In this document: positions 57,035-64,000 of the stretch, piece by piece | Numbering within the stretch: position 1 is the stretch's first letter | Layout of the letters: the number at the start of each line of letters is the position of its first letter | DNA from: Hylemonella gracilis | GTDB taxonomy: Bacteria > Pseudomonadota > Gammaproteobacteria > Burkholderiales > Burkholderiaceae_C | Reading direction: 5' to 3' | DNA: 64,000 bases | Assembly: GCF_004328645.1 (NCBI RefSeq) | Contig: NZ_CP031395.1 | Location: forward strand, 3,187,501-3,251,500 | Notes under the pieces: generated by a model | The model's database searches: none | What the model was told of the DNA's origin: nothing | The model's input: the letters and a program-made list of their open reading frames with translations, nothing else | Position numbers and translations under genes: made by a program

Positions 57035-57054
57035 CATCGGCAATGGTGCCGATG
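57035..57054 (+). promoter_or_regulatory. Hairpin in the rpsA leader
   Basis: CATCGGCA-ATGG-TGCCGATG, a perfect 8-bp stem, 61 bases before the rpsA start in a 205-base untranslated region. In E. coli S1 represses its own mRNA through leader structure, so this is a candidate for the same purpose. It has no U tract. Confidence 0.45.
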
Positions 57055-57115
57055 TCACGCCACCTGCCGCATCGCAAGCGCGGCCCGTGGACGCTTAGAC
57101 GGACAAGGAACTTCA

Positions 57116-58795
57116 ATGTCTGAATCTTTTGCCGCCCTGTTCGAAGAATCCCTCAAGCGCTCAGAAATGAAAGCGGGCGAGGTCATCACGGCCGAGGTCG
57201 TGCGCATCGACCACAACCACGTCGTGGTGAACGCTGGCCTCAAGTCCGAAGCCTTCGTGCCCGTCGAGGAATTCAAGAACGACCAGGGCGAGCTCGAAGT
57301 CCAAGTGGGTGACTTCGTGTCCGTGGCCGTCGACGCCATCGAAAACGGCTACGGCGACACCATCCTGTCGCGCGACAAGGCCAAGCGCCTGGCTTCCTGG
57401 ATGAGCCTGGAAAAGGCCCTGGAATCCGGCGAATTCGTGACCGGCACCACCAGTGGCAAGGTCAAGGGCGGCCTGACCGTGTTGGTCAACGGCATCCGCG
57501 CCTTCCTGCCCGGTTCCCTGGTGGACACCCGTCCGACCAAGGACCTGACGCCCTACGAGAACAAGACCCTGGAATTCAAGGTCATCAAGCTGGACCGCAA
57601 GCGCAACAACGTGGTGCTGAGCCGCCGCGCCGTGGTGGAAGCCTCCATGGGCGAAGAGCGCGCCAAGCTGATGCAGAATCTCAAGGAAGGCGCCATCGTC
57701 AACGGCGTGGTCAAGAACATCACCGAATACGGTGCGTTCGTGGACCTCGGCGGTATCGACGGCCTGCTGCACATCACCGACATGGCCTGGCGCCGCGTGC
57801 GCCACCCCAGCGAGGTGGTGCAGGCTGGCCAGGAAATCATGGCCAAGATCCTCAAGTTCGACACCGAGAAGAACCGTGTCTCCCTGGGTCTGAAGCAAAT
57901 GGGCGACGATCCCTGGCTGGGCGTCTCGCGTCGCTACCCGCAAAGCACGCGCCTGTTCGGCAAGGTCACGAACATCGCCGACTACGGCGCGTTCGTGGAA
58001 CTGGAACCCGGCATCGAAGGCCTGGTGCACGTCTCCGAAATGGATTGGACCAACAAGAACGTGGCCCCGTCCAAGCTCGTCTCCCTGGGTGACGAAGTGG
58101 AAGTGATGGTGCTGGAGATCGACGAAGACAAGCGCCGCATCTCCCTGGGCATGAAGCAGTGCAAGGCCAACCCCTGGCAGGAATTCGCGCAGAACACCAA
58201 GCGCGGCGACCGCGTCAAGGGCCCCGTCAAGTCCATCACCGACTTCGGCGTGTTCGTCGGCCTGGCCGCCGGCATCGACGGCCTGGTGCACCTGTCCGAC
58301 CTGTCCTGGAACGAGCCGGGCGAAGCTGCCGTGCGCAACTACAAGAAGGGCCAGGAAGTGGACGCCATCGTGCTGGCCATCGACGTGGACCGCGAGCGCA
58401 TCAGCCTGGGCATCAAGCAGCTGGACGGTGACCCCTTCGCCACCTTCACCTCGATCAACGACAAGGGCGCGACCGTGACCGGCAAGGTCAAGACGGTGGA
58501 TGCCCGCGGCGCCGAGATCGATCTGGGCGAGGACGTGATCGGTTACCTGCGTGCCTCCGAAATCAGCCGCGACCGCGTGGAAGACGCGCGCAACGTGCTG
58601 AAGGAAGGCGACGAAGTCACGGCCGTGGTCACGAACGTGGACCGCAAGACCCGCAACATCCAGCTCTCGATCCGCGCCAAGGACTTGGCCGACGAGCAAG
58701 GCGCCATGGCGAACCTGAACCAAAACTCGGGCAACGCCGGCACGACCAGCCTGGGCGCGCTGCTGAAGGCCAAGCTCGACGGCAACAACGGCTGA
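57116..58795 (+). CDS. rpsA: 30S ribosomal protein S1
   Basis: A 559-residue ribosomal protein that unfolds mRNA at initiation. Six S1 OB-fold repeats can be followed, with e.g. [27 protein letters not shown] and [28 protein letters not shown]. The last is followed by a Gln/Asn-rich tail. Length is normal for the order. It is the usual neighbour of cmk and ihfB. The following 119 bases include an AGGACC-TTCACG-GGTCCT hairpin (58839-58856) before ihfB. Confidence 0.98.
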   Translation: MSESFAALFEESLKRSEMKAGEVITAEVVRIDHNHVVVNAGLKSEAFVPVEEFKNDQGELEVQVGDFVSVAVDAIENGYGDTILSRDKAKRLASWMSLEKALESGEFVTGTTSGKVKGGLTVLVNGIRAFLPGSLVDTRPTKDLTPYENKTLEFKVIKLDRKRNNVVLSRRAVVEASMGEERAKLMQNLKEGAIVNGVVKNITEYGAFVDLGGIDGLLHITDMAWRRVRHPSEVVQAGQEIMAKILKFDTEKNRVSLGLKQMGDDPWLGVSRRYPQSTRLFGKVTNIADYGAFVELEPGIEGLVHVSEMDWTNKNVAPSKLVSLGDEVEVMVLEIDEDKRRISLGMKQCKANPWQEFAQNTKRGDRVKGPVKSITDFGVFVGLAAGIDGLVHLSDLSWNEPGEAAVRNYKKGQEVDAIVLAIDVDRERISLGIKQLDGDPFATFTSINDKGATVTGKVKTVDARGAEIDLGEDVIGYLRASEISRDRVEDARNVLKEGDEVTAVVTNVDRKTRNIQLSIRAKDLADEQGAMANLNQNSGNAGTTSLGALLKAKLDGNNG

Positions 58796-58914
58796 TGATG
58801 GCGGACTGACCTAACCGCGCATGCGGCTCCGCCGACGCAGGACCTTCACGGGTCCTCCACGTCGACGGGGTCGTGGCGGCGAGGTCCCGCAGCGACCCAC
58901 GCGCACGTCACGTC

Positions 58915-59223
58915 ATGACCCGCTCCGATCTGGTTGAAGCGCTGGCGGCCCGTTTCGGGCAGCTCACGCACCGCGACGCCGAATCGGCCGTCAAGGCCAT
59001 CCTGGACGCGATGAATGACGCCTTGGTGCGTGGGCGCCGCATTGAAATTCGCGGCTTCGGCAGCTTTTCCATCAACCGTCGTCCACCGCGCATGGGTCGC
59101 AACCCGCGCAGTGGCGAAAGCGTCGCCATCCCCGAGAAGCGTGTTCCCCATTTCAAGCCGGGCAAGGCCCTGCGCGAGGCCGTGGACGCCAGCGAGGCGA
59201 GGGACAGCGAACATCCGGACTGA
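58915..59223 (+). CDS. ihfB: Integration host factor subunit beta
   Basis: A 102-residue HU/IHF-family protein that bends DNA as a heterodimer with IhfA. It has [25 protein letters not shown], including the intercalating Pro in RMGRNP, and [12 protein letters not shown]. The ATG at 58915 matches the family start [10 protein letters not shown]. The C-terminus is slightly long. Confidence 0.97.
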   Translation: MTRSDLVEALAARFGQLTHRDAESAVKAILDAMNDALVRGRRIEIRGFGSFSINRRPPRMGRNPRSGESVAIPEKRVPHFKPGKALREAVDASEARDSEHPD

Positions 59224-59289
59224 ACGGCGCGCGCTTAAAATCGGGCCTCCCACCTGCGACGAACAAGGGTGGACAACAGGGGTCGCACG

Positions 59290-59619
59290 ATGAACAAATT
59301 GGTCTGGCTGCTCAAGTGGATGCTTCGGGCGGCCATTTTTTTCGCCCTGCTGGTGTTTGCACTCAACAACCAGGCACGGGTCACGCTGAATTTCTTCTTT
59401 GACTACCAATGGAACACCCCGCTGGTGTTCGTGGTGCTGGCCGCCTTCGCGCTCGGCTTGGCACTGGGCATTCTGGTGATGCTGCCGCGCTGGCTCGGCC
59501 AACGCCACGCGGCGCGCAAGGCACGCCGCCAGCTTGAATCCGAAAGTGAAAGCAAGCTCGGCATGAGCACGCAGTTCACTCCGTCCAAACCGTTTCCGCA
59601 CGACCACCCCGTCGGATGA
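59290..59619 (+). CDS. lapA: LapA-family membrane protein
   Basis: A 109-residue inner-membrane protein with two membrane segments (MLRAAIFFALLVFALNN and PLVFVVLAAFALGLALGIL) and a basic cytoplasmic tail. It works with LapB in controlling LpxC degradation and thus LPS amount. Start at 59290 (MNKLVW). It precedes lapB by 36 bases. Confidence 0.9.
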   Translation: MNKLVWLLKWMLRAAIFFALLVFALNNQARVTLNFFFDYQWNTPLVFVVLAAFALGLALGILVMLPRWLGQRHAARKARRQLESESESKLGMSTQFTPSKPFPHDHPVG

Positions 59620-59655
59620 CGCCCTTCATTCCCGCCCGCCGGACCTTCCCCACCC

Positions 59656-60924
59656 ATGAATCCTGAACTGAGCTGGTTACCCAGCTGGCTGACCTTTGGT
59701 CTGATGGCCTTGCCCGCGGCCTTCGCCCTGGGCTGGCTGGCCTCGCGCCTGGATTGGCGCCAGTTGCGCCTTGAAGACCGCCGCAACCCCCGGGCCTACT
59801 TCCGAGGACTGAACTTCCTGCTCAACGAACAGCAGGACCAGGCGATCGACGCCTTCATCGAGGCCGTGCAGAACGACCCCGACACCTCTGAACTGCATTT
59901 CGCACTCGGCAATCTGTTCCGCCGCCGGGGTGACTACGAACGCGCGGTGCGCGTGCACCAGCACCTGCTGTCACGCGGCGACCTGAGCGAAACCGAGCAC
60001 CAGCGCGCCCAGCATGCACTCGCGCTCGACTACCTCAAGGCGGGTCTGCTCGACCATGCCGAGAACGCCCTGCTCAAGCTCGAGGGCACGCCCTTCCAGA
60101 CCCAGGCCCGTCTGGCGCGGCTGGCCAACTATGAGCGCGCGCGCGATTGGCCACAGGCCGCCGCCATCGCCCGTTCCCTCGATGGCGTCCAGGACAAGAC
60201 CGCTGGATCGGGTTCCGGCATGCAGCTCGCCGGCAGCTTCGCGCCGCGTCTGGCGCACTATCTCTGCGAGCAGGCCGCCGAACGCCTTGCGTCCCGTGAC
60301 GTGGAAGGCGCGCAGGATCTGCTGCGCCGTGCCATCCAGACCGCGCCTCAGGCGCCGCGCCCGCGCATCGAGCTCGCTCGGCTGCAAATGCAGCGAGGCC
60401 AGGCTGCAGAGACCGAAACCGCGCGCGTTGACGCCGCGCGGCAAGCCTGCGAGACACTGAGTGCCGCGCTGGACACCAGCCCCGCCGCCGCGCCACTGAT
60501 CGCCGCGCCCCTGGTCAAGGCCGCTCAAGCCTGCGGCAAGGAGACCTCCGTTCAGGCACGCCTGCAGGCACTCTATGAACAAGCCCCCTCGCTGGACCTG
60601 CTGGAAGCCTTGATCTCGTTGCACGCGCCGGTGCCAGACCCCACGCAAGCGGGCGCCCCCTCGTCGAAGGACCTGCGCGCCTGGTACCTGCATCACCTGC
60701 GGCACGAGCCGTCACTGGCCGCGGCCAGCAAGTGGCTGGCCGGCGAAAAGCTGGAACACGAGGACCAGCACCCCTTGGTGCAGCGCGCGCTGGACCGCGC
60801 GGCCCAACCCCTGCTGCGCTACCGCTGCGCCGCCTGCGGCTTCGAGGCCAAGCAACATTTCTGGCAATGCCCGGGCTGCCAGTCCTGGGACAGCTACCCG
60901 GCACGTCGGGTGGAAGAGTTGTGA
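59656..60924 (+). CDS. lapB: Lipopolysaccharide assembly protein B
   Basis: A 422-residue inner-membrane-anchored adaptor that directs FtsH to LpxC. N-terminal anchor (LTFGLMALPAAFALGWLASRL), then TPR repeats (GLNFLLNEQQDQAIDAFIEAV, LHFALGNLFRRRGDYERAV) and a C-terminal rubredoxin-like zinc site: CAACGF and CPGCQSWDSYP. It follows lapA, as in other Proteobacteria. Confidence 0.95.
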   Translation: MNPELSWLPSWLTFGLMALPAAFALGWLASRLDWRQLRLEDRRNPRAYFRGLNFLLNEQQDQAIDAFIEAVQNDPDTSELHFALGNLFRRRGDYERAVRVHQHLLSRGDLSETEHQRAQHALALDYLKAGLLDHAENALLKLEGTPFQTQARLARLANYERARDWPQAAAIARSLDGVQDKTAGSGSGMQLAGSFAPRLAHYLCEQAAERLASRDVEGAQDLLRRAIQTAPQAPRPRIELARLQMQRGQAAETETARVDAARQACETLSAALDTSPAAAPLIAAPLVKAAQACGKETSVQARLQALYEQAPSLDLLEALISLHAPVPDPTQAGAPSSKDLRAWYLHHLRHEPSLAAASKWLAGEKLEHEDQHPLVQRALDRAAQPLLRYRCAACGFEAKQHFWQCPGCQSWDSYPARRVEEL

Positions 60925-60991
60925 GTTCCCACCCAAGCTGGTCATCCGCGCGCTGAGCACGGGCGTGCCACTGCATCGCAGACAAACCCCC

Positions 60992-61924
60992 ATGCAAATC
61001 ACGAAGGAACAACTTTCTCAATCCCGCGTGCTGGTGGTTGGCGACGCGATGGTCGACCGGTACTGGTACGGCGCGGTCGACCGCATCAGCCCCGAGGCCC
61101 CCGTGCCGGTGGTGCGCGTGACGCGCGAGGAACTGCGCATGGGGGGCGCGGCCAATGTCGCGGCCAACGTGGTGGCGCTGGGGGCCCAAGCGTCGCTGAT
61201 CACCGTGGTGGGGGACGACGAAGCGAGCCACACCCTGGAAAATCTGGTCGCGCAAAGCGGCATCCAGTCGCACCTGGGTCGCGCTCCCGCGCTGCAGACC
61301 ACGGTCAAGCTGCGGGTCATTGGTCGCCAGCAGCAACTGATCCGCCTCGATTTCGAGAGCAGTCCGCCCGGTGAAGTTCTGGCCTCGCAGACGGCCAGGT
61401 TTCTGCAGTTGCTTCCGAAGCACGATGCCGTGCTGTTTTCCGACTACGGCAAGGGTGGACTGGAGCACGTGCACCACATGATCGAGCACGCGCGTGCCGC
61501 CGGCACGCCGGTCTTGGTCGACCCCAAAGGCTCGGATTATTCGTACTATGTCGGCGCGACCGTCATCACCCCCAACCGCGATGAGCTGCGCCAGGTGGTT
61601 GGGGCCTGGCGCGACGAACAGGAGCTGCGTGCCAAGGCCCATGCCCTGCGCGAGAAACTCCAGTTGACCGCCCTGCTGCTCACGCGCAGCGAGGAAGGCA
61701 TGACGCTGTACGACGCCGAGGGCGAGAGCAGCGTGGCGACGCAGGCGCGCGACGTGTACGACGTGACCGGCGCAGGCGACACAGTGATCGCGACGCTCGC
61801 CGCCCTGGTCGGCGCGGGCTTGCCGCTGCGCACCGCCCTGCCCTGGGTCAACAAGGCCGGTGGCATCGTCGTCGGCAAGTTCGGCACGGCCACCGCAAGC
61901 TACGGCGAATTGTTCGGTGACTGA
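60992..61924 (+). CDS. rfaE1: D-glycero-beta-D-manno-heptose-7-phosphate kinase
   Basis: A 310-residue PfkB-family kinase that makes the bisphosphate in ADP-heptose synthesis for LPS core. VVGDAMVDRYWYGAVDRISPEAPVPV opens it, GGAANVAANV follows, and the PfkB signature DVTGAGDTVIATLAA lies near the end with the catalytic Asp. There is no C-terminal nucleotidyltransferase domain, so it is the split RfaE1 form. The start is ATG 60992. Gene order lapB-rfaE1 is conserved. Confidence 0.95.
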   Translation: MQITKEQLSQSRVLVVGDAMVDRYWYGAVDRISPEAPVPVVRVTREELRMGGAANVAANVVALGAQASLITVVGDDEASHTLENLVAQSGIQSHLGRAPALQTTVKLRVIGRQQQLIRLDFESSPPGEVLASQTARFLQLLPKHDAVLFSDYGKGGLEHVHHMIEHARAAGTPVLVDPKGSDYSYYVGATVITPNRDELRQVVGAWRDEQELRAKAHALREKLQLTALLLTRSEEGMTLYDAEGESSVATQARDVYDVTGAGDTVIATLAALVGAGLPLRTALPWVNKAGGIVVGKFGTATASYGELFGD

Positions 61925-61953
61925 CCTGCCCCAAGGCGCCCGAACTCAAAAAT

Positions 61954-61974
61954 GACCGCGTTGCCCGCGCGGTC
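61954..61974 (-). terminator. Terminator of the small lipoprotein gene
   Basis: GACCGCG pairs with CGCGGTC; on the minus strand ATTTTTGAG follows. It lies between convergent rfaE1 and the lipoprotein gene and mainly serves the latter. Confidence 0.75.
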
Positions 61975-61986
61975 CAGCCTGGCCCC

Positions 61987-62340
61987 TCAAGGGCAGCGAT
62001 ACACCCCGTAGGCGCGCTGGCCGAATTCGGCCGAGGCGCCGCGGACCAGCGCATTGCCACCCATGCGGAAAGCCTGACGCCGGGCCTCGATCAGCAGGTT
62101 CTCTTCCACGGCCTCGGGGACCCGGGCCACGGGCCCGACGCCGGCCCACACGGTCACCGATGTGCTGCCCAGATTCTGGCAAGTGAAGACCTCCACCTCC
62201 GTCGCCAGACGGATGTCTTCATGCTCGCGTGAGTTCAGGGCGCTGCAGGCCGACAAGGCACAGGCGGCGAGTGCAAATGCGCCGGCGGTTCCCAAGAAAC
62301 CTGTACCGAGCCGCGTTGATGAGATGAACCATTTCCTCAT
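61987..62340 (-). CDS. Small lipoprotein (DUF4156-like)
   Basis: A 117-residue lipoprotein with lipobox LSAC after a hydrophobic segment (FLGTAGAFALAACAL). The mature part has VFTCQNLGSTSV, a central VEENLLIEARRQAFRMGGNALV and a final Cys (VYRCP), consistent with a disulphide. It resembles DUF4156 lipoproteins (Cys...LG...GGN pattern). The function is unknown. It begins 13 bases after the next gene's stop. Confidence 0.8.
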   Translation of the reverse strand: MRKWFISSTRLGTGFLGTAGAFALAACALSACSALNSREHEDIRLATEVEVFTCQNLGSTSVTVWAGVGPVARVPEAVEENLLIEARRQAFRMGGNALVRGASAEFGQRAYGVYRCP

Positions 62341-62353
62341 GCCATGCCTCCTT

Positions 62354-62968
62354 TCAAGCGTGGATGCCGGTCACCTGCAGGTAACCGGCGCGGGTGGCGG
62401 GCGACACCGCCTCCAGCAACTGGGCATGCCGGGTCTGGTGGCGCGTGACCATGCGCGCATCGGCCACCGCGCGCGACCGGCAGAACCAGTGGCAGCTGTG
62501 TTGCATCAGCAGCAACTCCGCCATCAGGGTGTAGGCCTTGTCGCGCGGCGAACGCTGGCCGCGGTTGTCCGCCACCGCGCCGATGCCTTCGGCGTGCATG
62601 GCCAGCAGGGCGCGCATGTCGAATGTCCGCCGCGGCAAGAGCTTGTCCGCGTAGGGGAAGGACCAATCCAGGGTGCTGACCAGGGTCTGGTCATTCCAGA
62701 CCTTGGCGAAGTCTTCGGCGAAACGTTTGAACTGGCGGCTCAAGTCCTGTTCGGCGCCCTGCAGACTGGCCCAGATCTGCTCGCGGCGGACCGGTTCGTT
62801 GGCGTCGAGCGCGCGCAGATAGCCCTCCGTCACGGTCTGCATGAGCTTTTCGATCTGATGCTGGTTCAGAAACCGCGCCAGCAACAGGATGCGCCGACGC
62901 TGGTCTTTCACCTTGAGGAACTGGAAGCCCAGGATGGGCGCGAGCACGAGGGCGAGGAATATCTCCAT
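62354..62968 (-). CDS. Membrane-anchored protein of unknown function
   Basis: A 204-residue protein. A short hydrophobic N-terminus (IFLALVLAPILGFQFL) probably anchors it, followed by a mostly helical, charged domain with two His-rich spots (MQHSCHWF and MVTRHQTRHAQ). I do not recognise the family. It precedes the lipoprotein by 13 bases, so they are probably co-transcribed. Confidence 0.7.
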   Translation of the reverse strand: MEIFLALVLAPILGFQFLKVKDQRRRILLLARFLNQHQIEKLMQTVTEGYLRALDANEPVRREQIWASLQGAEQDLSRQFKRFAEDFAKVWNDQTLVSTLDWSFPYADKLLPRRTFDMRALLAMHAEGIGAVADNRGQRSPRDKAYTLMAELLLMQHSCHWFCRSRAVADARMVTRHQTRHAQLLEAVSPATRAGYLQVTGIHA

Positions 62969-63021
62969 GCGTTTTTCTGATAGGTCGTTGCGGATGAACA
63001 GCCCATCAGTGTAGCCAAGGC

Positions 63022-64000
63022 TCAGCTGAGCGTGCCATATCCCCCGCCGCCCGGCGTGTGGATTTCGAAGACGTCACCGGGCTGCATCTCCGCGGTCCCG
63101 ATGTGCCCCAGCACTTCCACCGAATCGGCCGCTCCACCACGGAACGCGCGGACGACCCGGTTGATGCCCGGCTGCCCCGGCGCGCCACCGGCCATGCCGA
63201 AAGCACCGTGCACGCGACCATTCGACAGAATGCCCGCGGTCATCCTTTCCAGGAACTGGACGCGCCGCACGCCGCCGTCGCCGCCTCGCCAACGGCCAGC
63301 ACCGCCCGAGCCCCGGCGAATCTCGTAGGCCAGCAGGCGCACCGGGAAACGGAACTCCAGCACCTCGGGGTCGGTGAGGCGCGAGTTGGTCATATGGGTC
63401 TGCACCACGCTCGTGCCGTCGAAACCGCTCACCACGCGCCCGGTTTCGTCGATCACCGCCCCAGCGCCGGAGCCCCCCGAGATGGTCTCGTAGTACTGGT
63501 ACTGCGCATTGCCGAAGGTGAAGTTGTTCATCGTGCACTGGCTGGCCGCCATCATGCCCAGGGCGCCATAGAGCGCGTTGGTGATGCAGGAGGACGTTTC
63601 CACATTGCCCGCGACCACCGAAGCCGGCGGATTCGGGTTCAGCATCGAGCCCGGCGGAATGATGACCTTGAGCGGCTTGAGACAGCCCGCGTTGAGCGGA
63701 ATGTCGTCGTCGACCAGGGTACGGAAGACGTAGAGCACCGCGGCCATGCAGACGGCCGTGGGCGCATTGAAGTTGTTGATCTGCTGCGGGCTGGTGCCGG
63801 TGAAGTCGATCTCCGCGCCACGGCTGGCGACGTCGACGCGCACCGCCACGCTGATCTGCGCGCCGTTGTCCAGTGCCAGGGTGTAGCTACCGTCCTTGAG
63901 CCGGGTGATCACACGGCGCACCGACTCCTCCGCGTTGTCCTGCACGTGCCGCATATAGGCCTGCACCACGTCCAGGCCGAATTGCGCGACCATCTTGCGC
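63022..64000 (-). CDS. Hydantoinase B / 5-oxoprolinase family, C-terminal part
   Basis: The last 325 residues or so of a HyuB-family protein, continuing beyond the right edge. Motifs: IDFTGTSPQQINNFNAP, VPLNAGCLKP-like IPLNAGCLKPLKVIIPPGS, and TGGGGSG-like SGGSGAGAV, with the C-terminal IHTPGGGGYG. With HyuA it would open hydantoins or 5-oxoproline using ATP. The partner gene is not in the window. Confidence 0.9.
   Translation of the reverse strand, partial: RKMVAQFGLDVVQAYMRHVQDNAEESVRRVITRLKDGSYTLALDNGAQISVAVRVDVASRGAEIDFTGTSPQQINNFNAPTAVCMAAVLYVFRTLVDDDIPLNAGCLKPLKVIIPPGSMLNPNPPASVVAGNVETSSCITNALYGALGMMAASQCTMNNFTFGNAQYQYYETISGGSGAGAVIDETGRVVSGFDGTSVVQTHMTNSRLTDPEVLEFRFPVRLLAYEIRRGSGGAGRWRGGDGGVRRVQFLERMTAGILSNGRVHGAFGMAGGAPGQPGINRVVRAFRGGAADSVEVLGHIGTAEMQPGDVFEIHTPGGGGYGTLS

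Overview
The window comes from the chromosome of a high-GC betaproteobacterium, most likely a member of the Burkholderiales close to Comamonadaceae. Three things point there: the tmRNA tag ANDERFALAA, the gene order gyrA-serC-pheA-tyrA-aroA/cmk-rpsA-ihfB-lapA-lapB-rfaE1, and dnaX-ybaB-recR with a small 4.5S-type SRP RNA nearby. The species cannot be named from the sequence alone.

Layout. (1) 1-19342: a minus-strand block encoding a two-partner secretion system, with a TpsB outer-membrane transporter followed by a giant TpsA filamentous adhesin of about 14 kb. Downstream come a small exported coiled-coil protein, an adenylate/guanylate cyclase with an FHA domain, a PP2C phosphatase and the N-terminus of an acidic, threonine-repeat protein that runs off the left edge. 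The adhesin carries an array of nearly identical tandem modules. (2) 19343-31790: mostly housekeeping. An RND/HlyD adaptor, rnhA, a methyltransferase, gloB, a MltD-type transglycosylase, a polar amino-acid ABC transporter (binding protein and one permease), recR-ybaB-dnaX, a chemoreceptor and the SRP RNA gene. (3) 31810-42022: a minus-strand chemotaxis operon in transcription order chemoreceptor-like protein, cheY, STAS, cheA, mcp, cheW, cheR, cheD, cheB, REC-EAL. (4) 42568-45825: a S24-type repressor and a second amino-acid ABC transporter without ATPase. (5) 45967-48540: ssrA, gph, ubiG and an OmpA-family lipoprotein. (6) 48857-61924: the conserved plus-strand run from gyrA through aromatic amino-acid synthesis to rpsA, ihfB, lapAB and the LPS heptose kinase. 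(7) 61987-64000: a small lipoprotein, an unknown membrane-anchored protein and the 3' part of a hydantoinase B gene.

The most notable structural fact is five reading-frame breaks: three in tpsA, one in tpsB and one in aroA. Each is repaired by adding one base to a G/C homopolymer of 4-7. For one of them the neighbouring repeat copies prove the missing base: that module is 587 bp, while its sister module is 588 bp. Because aroA is affected in the same way, systematic homopolymer under-calling is more likely than phase variation or gene decay, although the latter cannot be excluded.

Other points of interest are an A9 slippage site in dnaX with stop codons waiting in both alternative frames, two inverted copies of a palindromic repeat inserted in frame in aroA, an aroA-cmk fusion, MshEN-like motifs in CheA in an operon that ends with an EAL protein, and FHA-ligand-like threonine repeats next to the cyclase-FHA/phosphatase pair.
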